Positions 43,235 through 52,990 are shown, counted from the first letter of the stretch. The stretch is 64,000 bases of DNA from CBDCUQ01 sp965222835 (GCA_965222835.1 CBDCUQ010000004.1:124001-188000); one strand, 5' to 3'. Numbers and translations are program-made. The notes: generated by a model not told the origin, from the sequence alone.

Positions 43235-44512
43235 TTAGCGTGCCGTTGGCAGTGGCACAACATTGGACTGGGTCTCTTCATCCTCGACGGACCGGATCAC
43301 ATCCGCGATCCGCGGTGCGATCTTGGTGCGCCAGCGGGTTCCGTTGAAGAGGCCGAAATGGCCGACATCTGGTTCGTCGTGCTGGACTCTCAAATGCGCT
43401 GGTAGGGCCGTGCAAAGTTTTTGCGCCGCATGCGTCTGTCCTTTGCCGCAGACGACATCGCGGCCGGCTTCAACCGTGAACAGTGCCGTGTCGCGGATCG
43501 CGCTGAGGTCTACGCGTTGGCCCCGGTGTTCGAATTCACCATTCGGCAACGCGTGTCTGTGGAACACCGTCTCAATGGTATCGAGGAAGAATTCCGCGGT
43601 GAGATCCATGACCGCTAGGTAATCCTCATAGAACTCCTGATGCTGACGGGCGGAATCGGCGTCGCCCCGCACCAGATCGTGGAAGAGACCAGCCTGAGCA
43701 TGCCAATGACGGTTGAGGTCCATGGTCATGAATCCGGTGAGCTGCATGAAGCCCGGATAGACACGCCGCGTCGCACCCGCATGAGGAAACGGCACAAGAG
43801 AGAGTACGTGCCCTTCGAACCACGAGAGCGAGCGGTTTTCTACGAGCCGATTGACCGGTGTTGGGTTGATGCGCGCGTCAACCGGGCCACCGAGCAACGT
43901 CAGGGAGGCTGGCGTGCATGGATCTTCATCGCTGGCGAGCAATGCGGTTGCGGCAAGCGCCGGCACTGAGGATTGCGAGACGGCAACGACGTGTGTTTGT
44001 GGTCCGGCAACCTGCAGGAACTCTATGAGGTAGTCGATAAAGTCGGCGAGGCCGAATGGGCCGACAATTACTGGTACATCGCGTGCGTCGGCCCAATCGG
44101 TCACAATCACATCGTGATGCTCCAGAAGCGTCGTGATCGTGCGTCTCAGGAGCGTCGCGTAATGACCTGACATGGGGGCGACGAGCAGGATTTGCGGTCG
44201 CGGTTTGTAGCGGTTGCGGGCGGCGTGTCCGACACTGAACCTGATCAAGGTGCAAAACGGCTTCGAGCAAACCGTTTCCTTTTCGACCGGATAGATCCTG
44301 CCGTTGCGCTCAATGGTGTCGATGCCGAAGCGCGGCTTGCCGTATCTTCGAGTTGTGCGATCGAATAACTCGCAGACCGCCGCTAGTCCGCGGGCGGCAG
44401 GCGTCGGCGCCAGTGGGTTTAGGGGATGCTCAAGGCCCGCCCGAACGGCCTCGACCCCGAAGCGCCACGGCGCCAGGAGCGCATGCGTGAGTTCGTAGGC
44501 GTGATAGTGCAT
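43235..44512 (-). CDS. phaZ: Intracellular poly(3-hydroxybutyrate) depolymerase
   Basis: Mobilises stored PHB granules in the cytoplasm. The protein has 425 residues with the family N-terminus (MHYHAYELTHALLAPWRFG), WADARDVPV, LLGGPVDARINPTPVN, and the acid and base of the triad in VEAGRDVVCG and VGHFGLFNGTRW. In characterised enzymes such as R. eutropha PhaZ1 the nucleophile is Cys in a VCQ motif, but here the matching position is Ser179 (VSQSSVPALAA). Either the lineage uses Ser, or activity is altered. It lies between the convergent hslU and aroA on the minus strand. Confidence 0.9.
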   Translation of the reverse strand: MHYHAYELTHALLAPWRFGVEAVRAGLEHPLNPLAPTPAARGLAAVCELFDRTTRRYGKPRFGIDTIERNGRIYPVEKETVCSKPFCTLIRFSVGHAARNRYKPRPQILLVAPMSGHYATLLRRTITTLLEHHDVIVTDWADARDVPVIVGPFGLADFIDYLIEFLQVAGPQTHVVAVSQSSVPALAATALLASDEDPCTPASLTLLGGPVDARINPTPVNRLVENRSLSWFEGHVLSLVPFPHAGATRRVYPGFMQLTGFMTMDLNRHWHAQAGLFHDLVRGDADSARQHQEFYEDYLAVMDLTAEFFLDTIETVFHRHALPNGEFEHRGQRVDLSAIRDTALFTVEAGRDVVCGKGQTHAAQKLCTALPAHLRVQHDEPDVGHFGLFNGTRWRTKIAPRIADVIRSVEDEETQSNVVPLPTAR

Positions 44513-44662
44513 GTCGTCCGGGTCTGTCCCCTATTGCGGCTTTCTGGCGTTGCCGCGTGATACCGATCTCCCCGGTACCGAGAGTAGTGCAGGCTTGAGG
44601 TGGCGGCAATGGCAGAGCCGTTATTTGGTTGAAATGCAGTATCCTTGCGCGGCATCGGGACC

Positions 44663-46006
44663 TTAGCCGACGTTGTCGACGTGTTGAAAGACGGCGCCGA
44701 GCGTCTGCATCAATCCCTGAAATTCCGGGAAGCTTGTTGCGATCATGCTGGTGTCATCGACAAATACCGCAGACTCGCTTGCAAGCCCCATGGTGAGAAA
44801 AGCCATGGCGATACGGTGATCCATGTGGGTTGCAATTTTGCCACCGCCCGGCACTTTTCGGGCGCTACCTACGACAGTCAGCCGATCGCCTGCGGCGCTT
44901 GCGTTTACGCCATTGGCGGTGAGTCCGTCCGCGGTCGCCGCTAGTCGGTCGCTTTCTTTGACCTTCAGCTCGGCAAGGCCGTCCATGATGGTGCTTCCGT
45001 CTGCGAAGGCTGCGAGCACGGCAAGGATTGGATACTCATCGATCATCGAGGGCGCACGCGCCGCGGGAACTTTCACGCCTTTCAATTGGGAATGGCGTGC
45101 ACGAATGTCGGCGACAGGTTCGCCGCACTCTTCGCGTTCATTGAGAAAGATGATGTCGCCGCCCATTTCGCGCAGTGTTGTGTAAAGACCGGTGCGTGTC
45201 TCATTGACCAGCACCCCTTCGACCGTCACGTCGGATCCGGGAACGATGAGGGCGGCACCGATGAGGAAGGCCGCAGAGGAGGGATCGCTTGGAACGGTCA
45301 CCTCGCGGCCGGAAAGCTCGGCGTCGCCGGTGACGGTGATGTGTGTTTTGCCCTCGCGTACGTCGTGGCGCACACCGGCTCCAAAGTGGTGCATCATGCG
45401 TTCGGTGTGATCGCGGGTTGGTTCGGTTTCAATCACGGTTGTTTCGCCGGCTGCCATCATGCCGGCCAAAAGGATCGCACTCTTGACCTGTGCGGAGGGT
45501 ACGGGAAGCTCATACATGATGGGAACAAGGGCGGACGTTCCGCGCACTGTCATCGGCAACGTGTCGTGATCATCAACAACCTCGAGGCCCATCTCTTTCA
45601 GGGGGGTCAAGACGCGGCCCATCGGCCGTTTGGAGAGGGACGCGTCACCTTCCAGGCGCACGGTCATATCGTGCCCCGCGATGACGCCGAGCATGAGGCG
45701 CGTTCCGGTGCCAGAGTTGCCGAAGTCGAGCGGACCGGAAGGCTCGGTTAGGCCGCCTACGCCGCGGCCCTTCATGGTCCATATGTCGCCCGTTTTGGCT
45801 GCGGGTGCGCCGAGCATGGTGAGCGCTTTGGCCGTGCTCATGACATCGTCTGCTTCCAGTAGGCCGGTGATGCGTGTTTTTCCCGTTGCCAAGGCGCCCA
45901 TGATGAGCGCCCGGTGCGAAATCGATTTGTCGCCGGGGACCCGGACGTGTCCGGTAAGGGGGCCGGATTTGGTTGCCTTAAATGGACGGGGTGAGGAGCT
46001 TTTCAC
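44663..46006 (-). CDS. aroA: 3-phosphoshikimate 1-carboxyvinyltransferase AroA (EPSP synthase)
   Basis: Joins PEP and shikimate-3-phosphate in the aromatic amino acid pathway. From GTG 46006 the protein has 447 residues. Key motifs: VPGDKSISHRALIMGALATG, DFGNSGTGTRLMLG, GDASLSKRPMGRVLTPLKEMG, and DEYPILAVLAAFADG. Sequence style is of class II (CP4-like), with the residue aligned to CP4 Ala100 being Gly. The longer upstream frame to 46267 overlaps the TIGR02300 leader and has no family residues. It is divergent from the TIGR02300 gene, the classic alphaproteobacterial pairing. cmk and rpsA, which usually follow, are missing. Confidence 0.95.
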   Translation of the reverse strand: MKSSSPRPFKATKSGPLTGHVRVPGDKSISHRALIMGALATGKTRITGLLEADDVMSTAKALTMLGAPAAKTGDIWTMKGRGVGGLTEPSGPLDFGNSGTGTRLMLGVIAGHDMTVRLEGDASLSKRPMGRVLTPLKEMGLEVVDDHDTLPMTVRGTSALVPIMYELPVPSAQVKSAILLAGMMAAGETTVIETEPTRDHTERMMHHFGAGVRHDVREGKTHITVTGDAELSGREVTVPSDPSSAAFLIGAALIVPGSDVTVEGVLVNETRTGLYTTLREMGGDIIFLNEREECGEPVADIRARHSQLKGVKVPAARAPSMIDEYPILAVLAAFADGSTIMDGLAELKVKESDRLAATADGLTANGVNASAAGDRLTVVGSARKVPGGGKIATHMDHRIAMAFLTMGLASESAVFVDDTSMIATSFPEFQGLMQTLGAVFQHVDNVG

Positions 46007-46284
46007 GCGCTTTCTGCTGTTCTCTTCGAACCGGTCCGCAAGGGGGCGCCCTGGCCGCCGTAGAGCCGGATTAGGGCCGCGTGGCTGTCCATGGGCTTTC
46101 CGGATCACCTTGCTGCCGAATTCTCTTGTAACTACGCTGGCATAGAGCCGCTGGGGGTGGGCTCTGTCAACGCCGCAGGGGGCGCAGGCGATTGTCCATC
46201 CTCCGAGGGCGGGATTTGGTTTTGACAGCCGCAGCGGTGTGTGGCAGACCGCTGCGTCTCCGATCAAGCTTCAGGACGATCAAC

Positions 46285-46674
46285 ATGGCGAGCAAGAAAG
46301 CGCGCGGGACAAAGCGCACCTGTCAGAACGACGAGTGCAGCGCGCGATTCTACGATCTCGATCGCAATCCCATTCTTTGCCCCATTTGTGGGGCGACGTA
46401 TGAGTTGGCTTCGGCACCCTTGGGGGCTGCGGCTGCGGAGGAAGAAAAGGCGCGGTTGAAGCCGGACAAGAAGCCGGAATTTGCCGCCGGCAAGGACGAT
46501 GACGACACCGAAACCGTCGAGACGGAAGAGGATACGCTCGAGGATATCGAGACTGCCGATGACGAGGTTGCCGCTGAAGCCGACGAGACCTTCCTCGAGG
46601 AGGAAGAGGAGGAGGGTGGCGACATTTCGAAAGTCATCGGCGGTGCTGTTGCCGAGGGCAAGGAGGAGTCGTAG
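46285..46674 (+). CDS. TIGR02300 family zinc-ribbon protein
   Basis: Acidic protein of 129 residues. The N-terminal zinc ribbon is formed by C-x4-C and C-x2-C pairs (RTCQNDECSARFYDLDRNPILCPICG). The second half is almost entirely Asp, Glu, Ala and Thr, with runs of glutamate, and is probably disordered. The family is restricted to alphaproteobacteria and its function is unknown. ATG 46285 fits the family start (MASKKARGTKRTC). It precedes a tRNA-Ala gene on the same strand by 87 bases. Confidence 0.92.
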   Translation: MASKKARGTKRTCQNDECSARFYDLDRNPILCPICGATYELASAPLGAAAAEEEKARLKPDKKPEFAAGKDDDDTETVETEEDTLEDIETADDEVAAEADETFLEEEEEEGGDISKVIGGAVAEGKEES

Positions 46675-46761
46675 ACTTCCTATTGCCGTCTCTATGGGCG
46701 GCAGACAATTTTTGGCGGCGGTCTTGAGCGCAGGCTAATCTGATCGCCGTTCCCATGGAAA

Positions 46762-46837
<76 letters not shown>

Positions 46838-47042
46838 TTTCTTATATCTCACGGCTATTCTTCGCTTTGCTCAGACCTCCGATGGGGCGACCTGACCGGC
46901 CGGCGTCCATTCGGACTTGCGAACCCTGCGGGTTCGACATTTCTGCCAATTGCTTGACGATCTGCACTTGCGCGCTGCCGCCCGCCGGCCAACCCGTCGC
47001 GCGAATCGATTGCGCATGGTTCCGCAGGTTCGTACGCCGTCT

Positions 47043-48086
47043 TCAGATAAACCAAAACACGATGCGCGCGAATTTTTCGAGGGCTTCGATTTCCCAGAAC
47101 AGCCGGATAAAGCCGCCGTAGATCAAGACCACAAAGATCGCCAGGATGTAGAGCCAAAAAACGGACAGGACGGCGGCGAACGTCAAGAAGCCGACGCCCG
47201 GTTTCGGGTACGGAATGCCGCGCAGGTCGAGCACGGCACGTATGCCTTGCGTGACGCGGCTCCAGGCGCCAAACGCCATTGTCCGAACAAGGATGTGCGG
47301 GGGGTGGGCTTTGACTGGGATGGGGGTCCAGTCGTTGTCGAAGGCAATGAATAGGCTGTCGCCTATCGAGTTCGGTAGCGGTTTGGGTAGAACAGGACCG
47401 ATCGTCGCCACAACATCTTGCCAAAGAGGCGCACGTTTTTTTGGCGGCACGTCCCAGTACGGTAGGGCGATGACGAGTTTCTCAGGCTCGATGTCGCCGA
47501 CCAGCCCTGATATTTCCCACTTGAGCCCTTCGGTCTTGCCATAGACCCAGACAATCAGGGCGGCGTTTGACGCGAGTTGCCCCACTTTTTCCTGCCAGTG
47601 CTCATCACCCACATAGACGCGCGATGCGCCGAGTGTGGCGAATTTTTCGCCAGGGCGACCGATGGCAACAAGCGGGCCTGCGCCGCGAAATCCAGCGGCA
47701 ATTCCGGACTCATAGGGGTTTATGGGCGCGGAAACGCCAGCATAAACCGGGAATGTGTTTTCGCCATCCTCTTGGTCGAGTTCGAAGCTTCTGAGGTAGA
47801 GAAACGGTTTCTGATCGCTCTTTGCGATCAACTGATCGCCATCAACCATGCGGAGCTTGTGTCCACGCAAGATGGTGCGGAAGCCCAGCCAGCCGATAAA
47901 CAGTCCCAAGCCGACATAGATAATGGCGCCAGTTAGTTCGGGCCGGTCTATGCCAAAGGCAGAGCCGTAGCGGATGGCGAGGACGAGGCCGAAGCCTGCG
48001 ATCACCATTGCGAGTCCGAGGAAAATGTAGAAGAGCCCTTTGAGGGGGTTGCGTTCGGGTTGGGCCGGCCGGGGTGTTTCGGAGGT
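47043..48086 (-). CDS. Membrane protein with TIR-like soluble domain (uncharacterised)
   Basis: Protein of 347 residues from GTG 48086. Two N-terminal membrane helices (about residues 19-42 and 54-74) and a C-terminal hydrophobic pair (about 298-325) flank a soluble domain at about residues 90-200. The soluble part has the pattern YLRSFELDQED, GPLVAIGRPGEKFATLGASRVYVGDEHWQEKV, and LIVWVYGKTEGLKWEISGLV. I recall this strand order in TIR-like/SLOG-like nucleotide-binding domains of bacterial membrane proteins, but the match is by eye. The longer frame to 48164 begins with TTG and a poor ribosome site. It may be a receptor or stress protein; function is not known. Confidence 0.75.
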   Translation of the reverse strand, partial: TSETPRPAQPERNPLKGLFYIFLGLAMVIAGFGLVLAIRYGSAFGIDRPELTGAIIYVGLGLFIGWLGFRTILRGHKLRMVDGDQLIAKSDQKPFLYLRSFELDQEDGENTFPVYAGVSAPINPYESGIAAGFRGAGPLVAIGRPGEKFATLGASRVYVGDEHWQEKVGQLASNAALIVWVYGKTEGLKWEISGLVGDIEPEKLVIALPYWDVPPKKRAPLWQDVVATIGPVLPKPLPNSIGDSLFIAFDNDWTPIPVKAHPPHILVRTMAFGAWSRVTQGIRAVLDLRGIPYPKPGVGFLTFAAVLSVFWLYILAIFVVLIYGGFIRLFWEIEALEKFARIVFWFI

Positions 48087-48196
48087 CACGATGGCGCTTT
48101 CTTTGTTGGGCGTTCTTACGGCGGGGTGCGGGTCACTGCATGCCACACGACGCAGGATCCGCAACCTTCATTTCTGCAATGAACCTTCGGATTCAA

Positions 48197-48928
48197 TCAG
48201 GCGTGCTCTTTGGGCCGCAAGCGATAGATCGTGATACGACCGCCGACGACATCCGCCACATGCTCGAAGTGGCCGGTTTGAAGCACGGTGTCGTGATGCT
48301 CCGGGTTTCTGTAGATCAGATAGCTCGGCCTGTCTGGCGCGCCGAGCGCGTCTTCGAGATTTGACAGGACGGCACGCATCACAACGTCATCAAAGGGGTT
48401 GTACATGTAGGCGACGGTAGGCCGGTTCGCGGGCACAAATTCCGCCGCATTGAGGCAGGTCGATTTGATGTTTGTGCATTTGAGGCTGCCTACCGGGAAC
48501 TTTTTGATGTTCGCACAGGCAATGCGATGCAAAGCCTCGGAGGCTTCGATGCCTTCGATACTCATGAAGGGAAACTCAGCGGCCAGGAACAGCACTTTTC
48601 CTTTGCCGGATCCGTAGTCGATGAACTGGTAGACTCGGTGGTCGATGTCGAGCCGCTTCATGGCTGACGCGAACTCGTGAGCCTGTGTTGGATAGTATTC
48701 AAAGGCGTGTTCTTCGACGCTCTTGCCGAGACCGAGGTCCTCAACATCGACAATGTCGCGTGTGTCGAGCCCGTACTTTTTGTCGAATTGGGCCTCCAGC
48801 TGGTACTCCCGCACGAGGTTTTTCAGGCCAACCTTGGCGCCGATGTAGGCCAATGTTGCGGTGAGAGCGGCAGCGACACCATCGCGCTCTGCCATGCTCT
48901 TGAAGATGTGAAGACCTCGGAACGCCAT
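48197..48928 (-). CDS. Class I SAM-dependent methyltransferase
   Basis: Protein of 243 residues with motif I FIDYGSGKGKVLFLAAEFP and the acidic residue of motif II in IEGIEASE, then the VAYMYNPFDD region where the catalytic motif is usually found. An N-terminal helical extension (about residues 1-70) precedes the Rossmann fold. There is no signal peptide. It lies 110 bases upstream of the membrane-protein gene on the same strand and may be co-transcribed. Substrate is unknown; small-molecule or protein methylation are both possible. Confidence 0.85.
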   Translation of the reverse strand: MAFRGLHIFKSMAERDGVAAALTATLAYIGAKVGLKNLVREYQLEAQFDKKYGLDTRDIVDVEDLGLGKSVEEHAFEYYPTQAHEFASAMKRLDIDHRVYQFIDYGSGKGKVLFLAAEFPFMSIEGIEASEALHRIACANIKKFPVGSLKCTNIKSTCLNAAEFVPANRPTVAYMYNPFDDVVMRAVLSNLEDALGAPDRPSYLIYRNPEHHDTVLQTGHFEHVADVVGGRITIYRLRPKEHA

Positions 48929-49148
48929 TCTTGCACCTCAGCCAAAGAGCCTTGGCACAGAATCGATTGTGCGTCTCCCATCTTCACGGGCGGCTCTTTG
49001 GCGGGCGTTCCGCGGTTTGCCACAGCGTTAATTTCATATTCGAGCGAAAAGCTTGGGGTCCGGTGTCGTCGTGCGGGCCGTGCGCGCGCTCGAATGTGCA
49101 TACAAGCCCCTTGATCTTTTGTGCGGGAAGGCCCTTATTCTTCGTATC

Positions 49149-49566
49149 AGCCGGCCGGACGGCCGCTGCCGGATTCGGGCGTTGTGGCCCATTCTAGAAG
49201 CCGGTGGAGGAAAGTCCGGGCTCCAAGGATGCGTGGTGGCGGCTAACGGCCGCCGGGGGCAACCCCAGGGAAAGTGCCACAGAAAAGATACCGCCGCCCA
49301 GGGCGCAGGCTGCGGGCGGTAAGGGTGAAATGGTGCGGTAAGAGCGCACCGCGCGGCTGGTAACAGTCGTGGCAGGGCAAACCCCACCTGGAGCAAGACC
49401 AAATAGGGACGGGCGTGCGGGAAGCGCGAAAGCGCCTCGCCGCAAAGCCGGCATCCAGGCTCCTGTCCGGGTTGGTTGCTTGAGGCGCACAGCAATGTGC
49501 GTCCCAGATGAATGGCCGTCGCGGAGACAACTCCAGACAGAACCCGGCTTACAGGCCGGCTGATCC
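49149..49566 (+). ncRNA. rnpB: RNase P RNA (class A)
   Basis: Catalytic RNA that removes the 5' leader from pre-tRNAs. The P1 ends AGCCGGCC (49149-49156) and GGCCGGCT (49554-49561) pair. The conserved GAGGAAAGTCCGGGCTCC is at 49206-49223, and the ACAGAACCCGGCTTA block near the 3' end. GGCAACCCCAGGGAAAGTGCCACAG-type core sequence is also present. Length of about 415 bases is normal for class A. Long inverted repeats follow it (49595-49722). Confidence 0.95.
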
Positions 49567-49594
49567 TTATCCTTTTCAGTTTTAAGTCGAACCA

Positions 49595-49656
49595 CCCACT
49601 CCCCCTCCCGGCCACCCATAGCAATGATGGATTGGGTGGCCGGGAGAGGGAGTGGG
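49595..49656. repeat. Large inverted repeat (24-bp arms) after rnpB
   Basis: CCCACTCCCCCTCCCGGCCA... (49595-49618) and its complement (49633-49656) match at 23 of 24 positions around a 14-base spacer. It is GC-rich, without a T-run. A closely similar fragment (CCCACTCCCCCTTCCGG) is found at 53033-53049 on the other side of ileS. Confidence 0.8.
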
Positions 49657-49691
49657 TTGGCTGGGCCATTCCGGCCAAGCCGGAAAGAGTC

Positions 49692-49722
49692 AATGGGGCT
49701 GGAACCGGGTTCCGGCCCCATT
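49692..49722 (+). terminator. Long hairpin, possible rnpB terminator
   Basis: AATGGGGC and GCCCCATT enclose GGAACC and GGTTCC in a nested near-perfect stem, followed by TTGCTG. It could end the rnpB transcript or form part of the ileS leader. Confidence 0.5.
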
Positions 49723-49839
49723 TGCTGTCGATTGCGCCGAAAGTGGGGGCGGCCTTTTGGGTTGCTCCGCTTTGCCAGCGGGCTCGCTGGTTGCTAGAAC
49801 GCGCACCTTCACGTGATTTGAGCGAAAGATCGAAAGACG

Positions 49840-52800
49840 ATGGTCAAAAAGAGCGGGGGCACGGCGGCTGGCAAGGCGAAGAAGCCTGCGGCGAAGGTGG
49901 CAAAGGCGGCACCAGCCGGAAAAGGCGAGAAGGCCGATTCGGCGGACAAGGGCCGCGACTGGAGCGAGACGCTGTTCCTGCCCAAAACCGAGTTTCCCAT
50001 GCGCGCGGGCCTCCCGCAGTTGGAGCCGCGGCTCTTGGCGCGTTGGGACGAAATCGGCCTTTACGACAAGCTGCGCGCGGCGTCCCAAGGCCGGGACAAA
50101 TTCGTGCTGCACGACGGGCCGCCCTATGCCAATGGCAACATTCATATCGGGCACGCGCTCAACAAGATCCTTAAGGACCTAGTGGTGAAGAGCCAGCAGA
50201 TGCTCGGCTATGACTCGAACTATGTGCCGGGCTGGGACTGTCACGGCCTTCCCATCGAATGGAAGATCGAGGAGCAGTATCGCGCCAAGGGCAAGAACAA
50301 GGACGACGTGGCGGTCAATGAGTTTCGCGCCGAGTGCCGGGCGTTTGCCGACAAATGGCTTGGCGTTCAGCGTGAGGAGTTCAAGCGGCTTGGCGTTGTC
50401 GGCGACTGGGACAAGCCTTACTCGACGATGGCGTTTCGCGCGGAAGCCACGATTGCGCGTGAGCTGATGCGGTTTGCCGAAGCGGGCCTTCTTTATCGCG
50501 GCTCGAAGCCGGTGATGTGGAGTGTCGTCGAAAAGACGGCGCTCGCTGAAGCCGAAGTCGAGTACGAGGATTACCAAAGCGATCAGGTTTGGGTGAAGTT
50601 TCCGGTTAAGACCGTAATCGGGCTGAGTGCGGATGCAAATATGTCGCTGACTGATTGCGATATTGTAATCTGGACCACGACCCCCTGGACGATTCCCGGC
50701 AACCGAGCGATCAGTTTTTCGAGCAAGATCGATTACAGCATTTTTGAAGTTACCAAGGCTCCTGAAGGCAATTGGGCCGATGTCGGCGATCGGTTCATCC
50801 TTGCCGACAAACTGGCTGCTGAGGTGATGAAGGCGGCAAAGGTAGAAGAGTATGCGCGCGTGCGCGCAATCGATGGTTCAGCACTCAGGCAGATTACAGC
50901 TGCGCACCCCCTCGCCTCTCTCGGTTACGATTTTCCTGTCCCCCTTCTCGAAGGCGACCACGTCACCGAGGATACCGGTACAGGCTTCGTGCACACGGCG
51001 CCCGGGCATGGTGCAGACGACTACATCATCTGGATGCAGAACCAGAAAGCGCTGCACGATCGTGGGATCGACACCACCATTCCCTTCACCGTTGAAGCCG
51101 ATGGTGTGATGACCAAGGATGCGCCTGGCTTTACCGGCAAGCGCGTTCTCAAAGAGAATGGCAGCAAGGGGGATGCCAATGACGCCGTCATCAAAGCGCT
51201 GGTGGAGGCCGGCAACATCATCGCACGCGGGCGGTTGAAGCATCAGTACCCGCATTCGTGGCGCTCGAAGAAGCCGGTTATCTTCCGCAACACGCCGCAA
51301 TGGTTCATTGCGCTCGACAAGGCTCCCGGCGATCCGGCCGTGCACGGCGCACAAGTGAGTCCCAATAGCAGGACCTTGCGCACGATTGCGCTGGATGAAA
51401 TCAAGCGCACGGAGTGGGTGCCGGCGGCGGGCGAGAACCGAATTAACGGCATGATCGAGAACCGCCCGGACTGGGTGGTGTCGCGTCAGCGCGCCTGGGG
51501 CGTGCCGATTACGGTGTTTCGCAACATTGAAACCGACGACATCATTCCCGGTCCCGACTTCGGAAAATCGGATGAGCTCATTCGGCGCATCGAGACGGCG
51601 TTCGCGGAAAATGGTGCCGACGTCTGGTTCGAAGAGGGTGCCAAGGAGCGCTTTCTCAAGGGTATCATTCCCGATAGCCATTTGGACGAATGGGAGCAGG
51701 TGACGGATGTGCTCGACGTCTGGTTTGATTCCGGCTCAACGCACGCGTTTACGTTTGAGGATCCACAGACTTTTCCCGGTCTTGCCGGTATCAATCGCGT
51801 GCATGACGGCGGCCGCGACCGCGTCATGTATCTCGAAGGCTCGGATCAGCACCGCGGCTGGTTCCATTCCTCGCTTTTGGAAAGCTGCGGCACGCGTGGG
51901 CGTGCGCCCTACGATGTTGTCCTGACGCATGGTTTCGTCTTGGACGAGAAGGGCCATAAAATGTCAAAGGCCCTGGGCAATGTGACGGCGCCGCAAGATG
52001 TCATTCAAAAGTCCGGTGCCGACATACTGCGTCTCTGGGTGGCGGCGTCCGACTATTCGGACGATCTTCAAATCGGTCCGGAGATTCTGAAAACCTTTGT
52101 CGAAACGTATCGCAAGATGCGCAACACGCTGCGCTGGATGCTGGGTGCGCTGGCGCACTTCGACAAGGCGATGCGCGTGCCGCGTGCAGACCTGCCAGAG
52201 CTTGAACGGCTGATGTTGCACCGGCTGGTTCTGCTCGATGCGGATATTCGTGAAGCCTATCGAATCTATGACTACCGCCGTGTGGTGACGCTGCTGGCGC
52301 AATTCCTCAACACCGACCTTTCGGCGTTCTATTTCGACATCCGCAAAGATGCGCTTTATTGTGAAGCTTATTCGAGCGTGAAGCGGCGCGCGGCGTTGTC
52401 GGTGATCGATCAGATCTTTGGTTGCGTTACGGTGTGGCTGGCCCCAATCCTCTCGTTTACGGCCGAGGAAGCCTGGCTTGCCCGCTATCCGTCAAAGGAC
52501 GGCTCGGTACATCTTGCAGTTTTTCCGGAGGTGCCGGAGAGCTGGCGTGATGATGCGCTTGCCGAAAAATGGGAGCATGTGCGTGACGTGCGCCGCGTCG
52601 TGACCGGGGCGCTGGAGCTTGAGCGTGCCGCCAAGCGGATCGGTTCCTCGCTTGAGGCGGCGCCGGAGGTTTATGTCACCGATCCGGATGCGCTTGAAGC
52701 GCTGCAAGGTGTGGATCTCGCGGAGATCTCCATTACCAGCGATGCGACATTGCTGAGAAAGGCAGCACCTAAGGGAGCCTTCACATTGCCTGACGTCGAA

Positions 52801-52950
52801 GGCGTTGGGATTGTACCAAAGCTTGCTGAGGGCAAGAAGTGTGCGCGCTCGTGGCGCATTACGAACGATGTGGGGACCGACCCTGTTTATCCCGATATCT
52901 CGGCGCGCGATGCGGCGGCGGTGCATGAGTGGGAAGCCAAGAAGGCGTAG
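49840..52950 (+). CDS. ileS: Isoleucyl-tRNA synthetase
   Basis: Charges tRNA-Ile. Length 1036, with an Ala/Lys-rich N-terminal extension of about 40 residues. The HIGH motif is at residues 102-105 (NIHIGHALNK) and KMSKA at about 707-711. The CP1 editing domain is present (WTTTPWTIPGNRAIS; HTAPGHGADDY). At the C-terminus the zinc-finger motif of many bacterial enzymes has lost three of four cysteines (KCARSW...DISARDA), as seems common in alphaproteobacteria. lspA usually follows; here four small features are inserted first. Confidence 0.97.
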   Translation: MVKKSGGTAAGKAKKPAAKVAKAAPAGKGEKADSADKGRDWSETLFLPKTEFPMRAGLPQLEPRLLARWDEIGLYDKLRAASQGRDKFVLHDGPPYANGNIHIGHALNKILKDLVVKSQQMLGYDSNYVPGWDCHGLPIEWKIEEQYRAKGKNKDDVAVNEFRAECRAFADKWLGVQREEFKRLGVVGDWDKPYSTMAFRAEATIARELMRFAEAGLLYRGSKPVMWSVVEKTALAEAEVEYEDYQSDQVWVKFPVKTVIGLSADANMSLTDCDIVIWTTTPWTIPGNRAISFSSKIDYSIFEVTKAPEGNWADVGDRFILADKLAAEVMKAAKVEEYARVRAIDGSALRQITAAHPLASLGYDFPVPLLEGDHVTEDTGTGFVHTAPGHGADDYIIWMQNQKALHDRGIDTTIPFTVEADGVMTKDAPGFTGKRVLKENGSKGDANDAVIKALVEAGNIIARGRLKHQYPHSWRSKKPVIFRNTPQWFIALDKAPGDPAVHGAQVSPNSRTLRTIALDEIKRTEWVPAAGENRINGMIENRPDWVVSRQRAWGVPITVFRNIETDDIIPGPDFGKSDELIRRIETAFAENGADVWFEEGAKERFLKGIIPDSHLDEWEQVTDVLDVWFDSGSTHAFTFEDPQTFPGLAGINRVHDGGRDRVMYLEGSDQHRGWFHSSLLESCGTRGRAPYDVVLTHGFVLDEKGHKMSKALGNVTAPQDVIQKSGADILRLWVAASDYSDDLQIGPEILKTFVETYRKMRNTLRWMLGALAHFDKAMRVPRADLPELERLMLHRLVLLDADIREAYRIYDYRRVVTLLAQFLNTDLSAFYFDIRKDALYCEAYSSVKRRAALSVIDQIFGCVTVWLAPILSFTAEEAWLARYPSKDGSVHLAVFPEVPESWRDDALAEKWEHVRDVRRVVTGALELERAAKRIGSSLEAAPEVYVTDPDALEALQGVDLAEISITSDATLLRKAAPKGAFTLPDVEGVGIVPKLAEGKKCARSWRITNDVGTDPVYPDISARDAAAVHEWEAKKA

Positions 52951-52990
52951 TGCGCAATGGGACGGCGTCTCATCGTTCGAAAACATTTAC

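Noticed and set aside
49034..49693. 219-residue minus-strand frame
   Set aside because: It runs through the RNase P RNA gene, which is certain.
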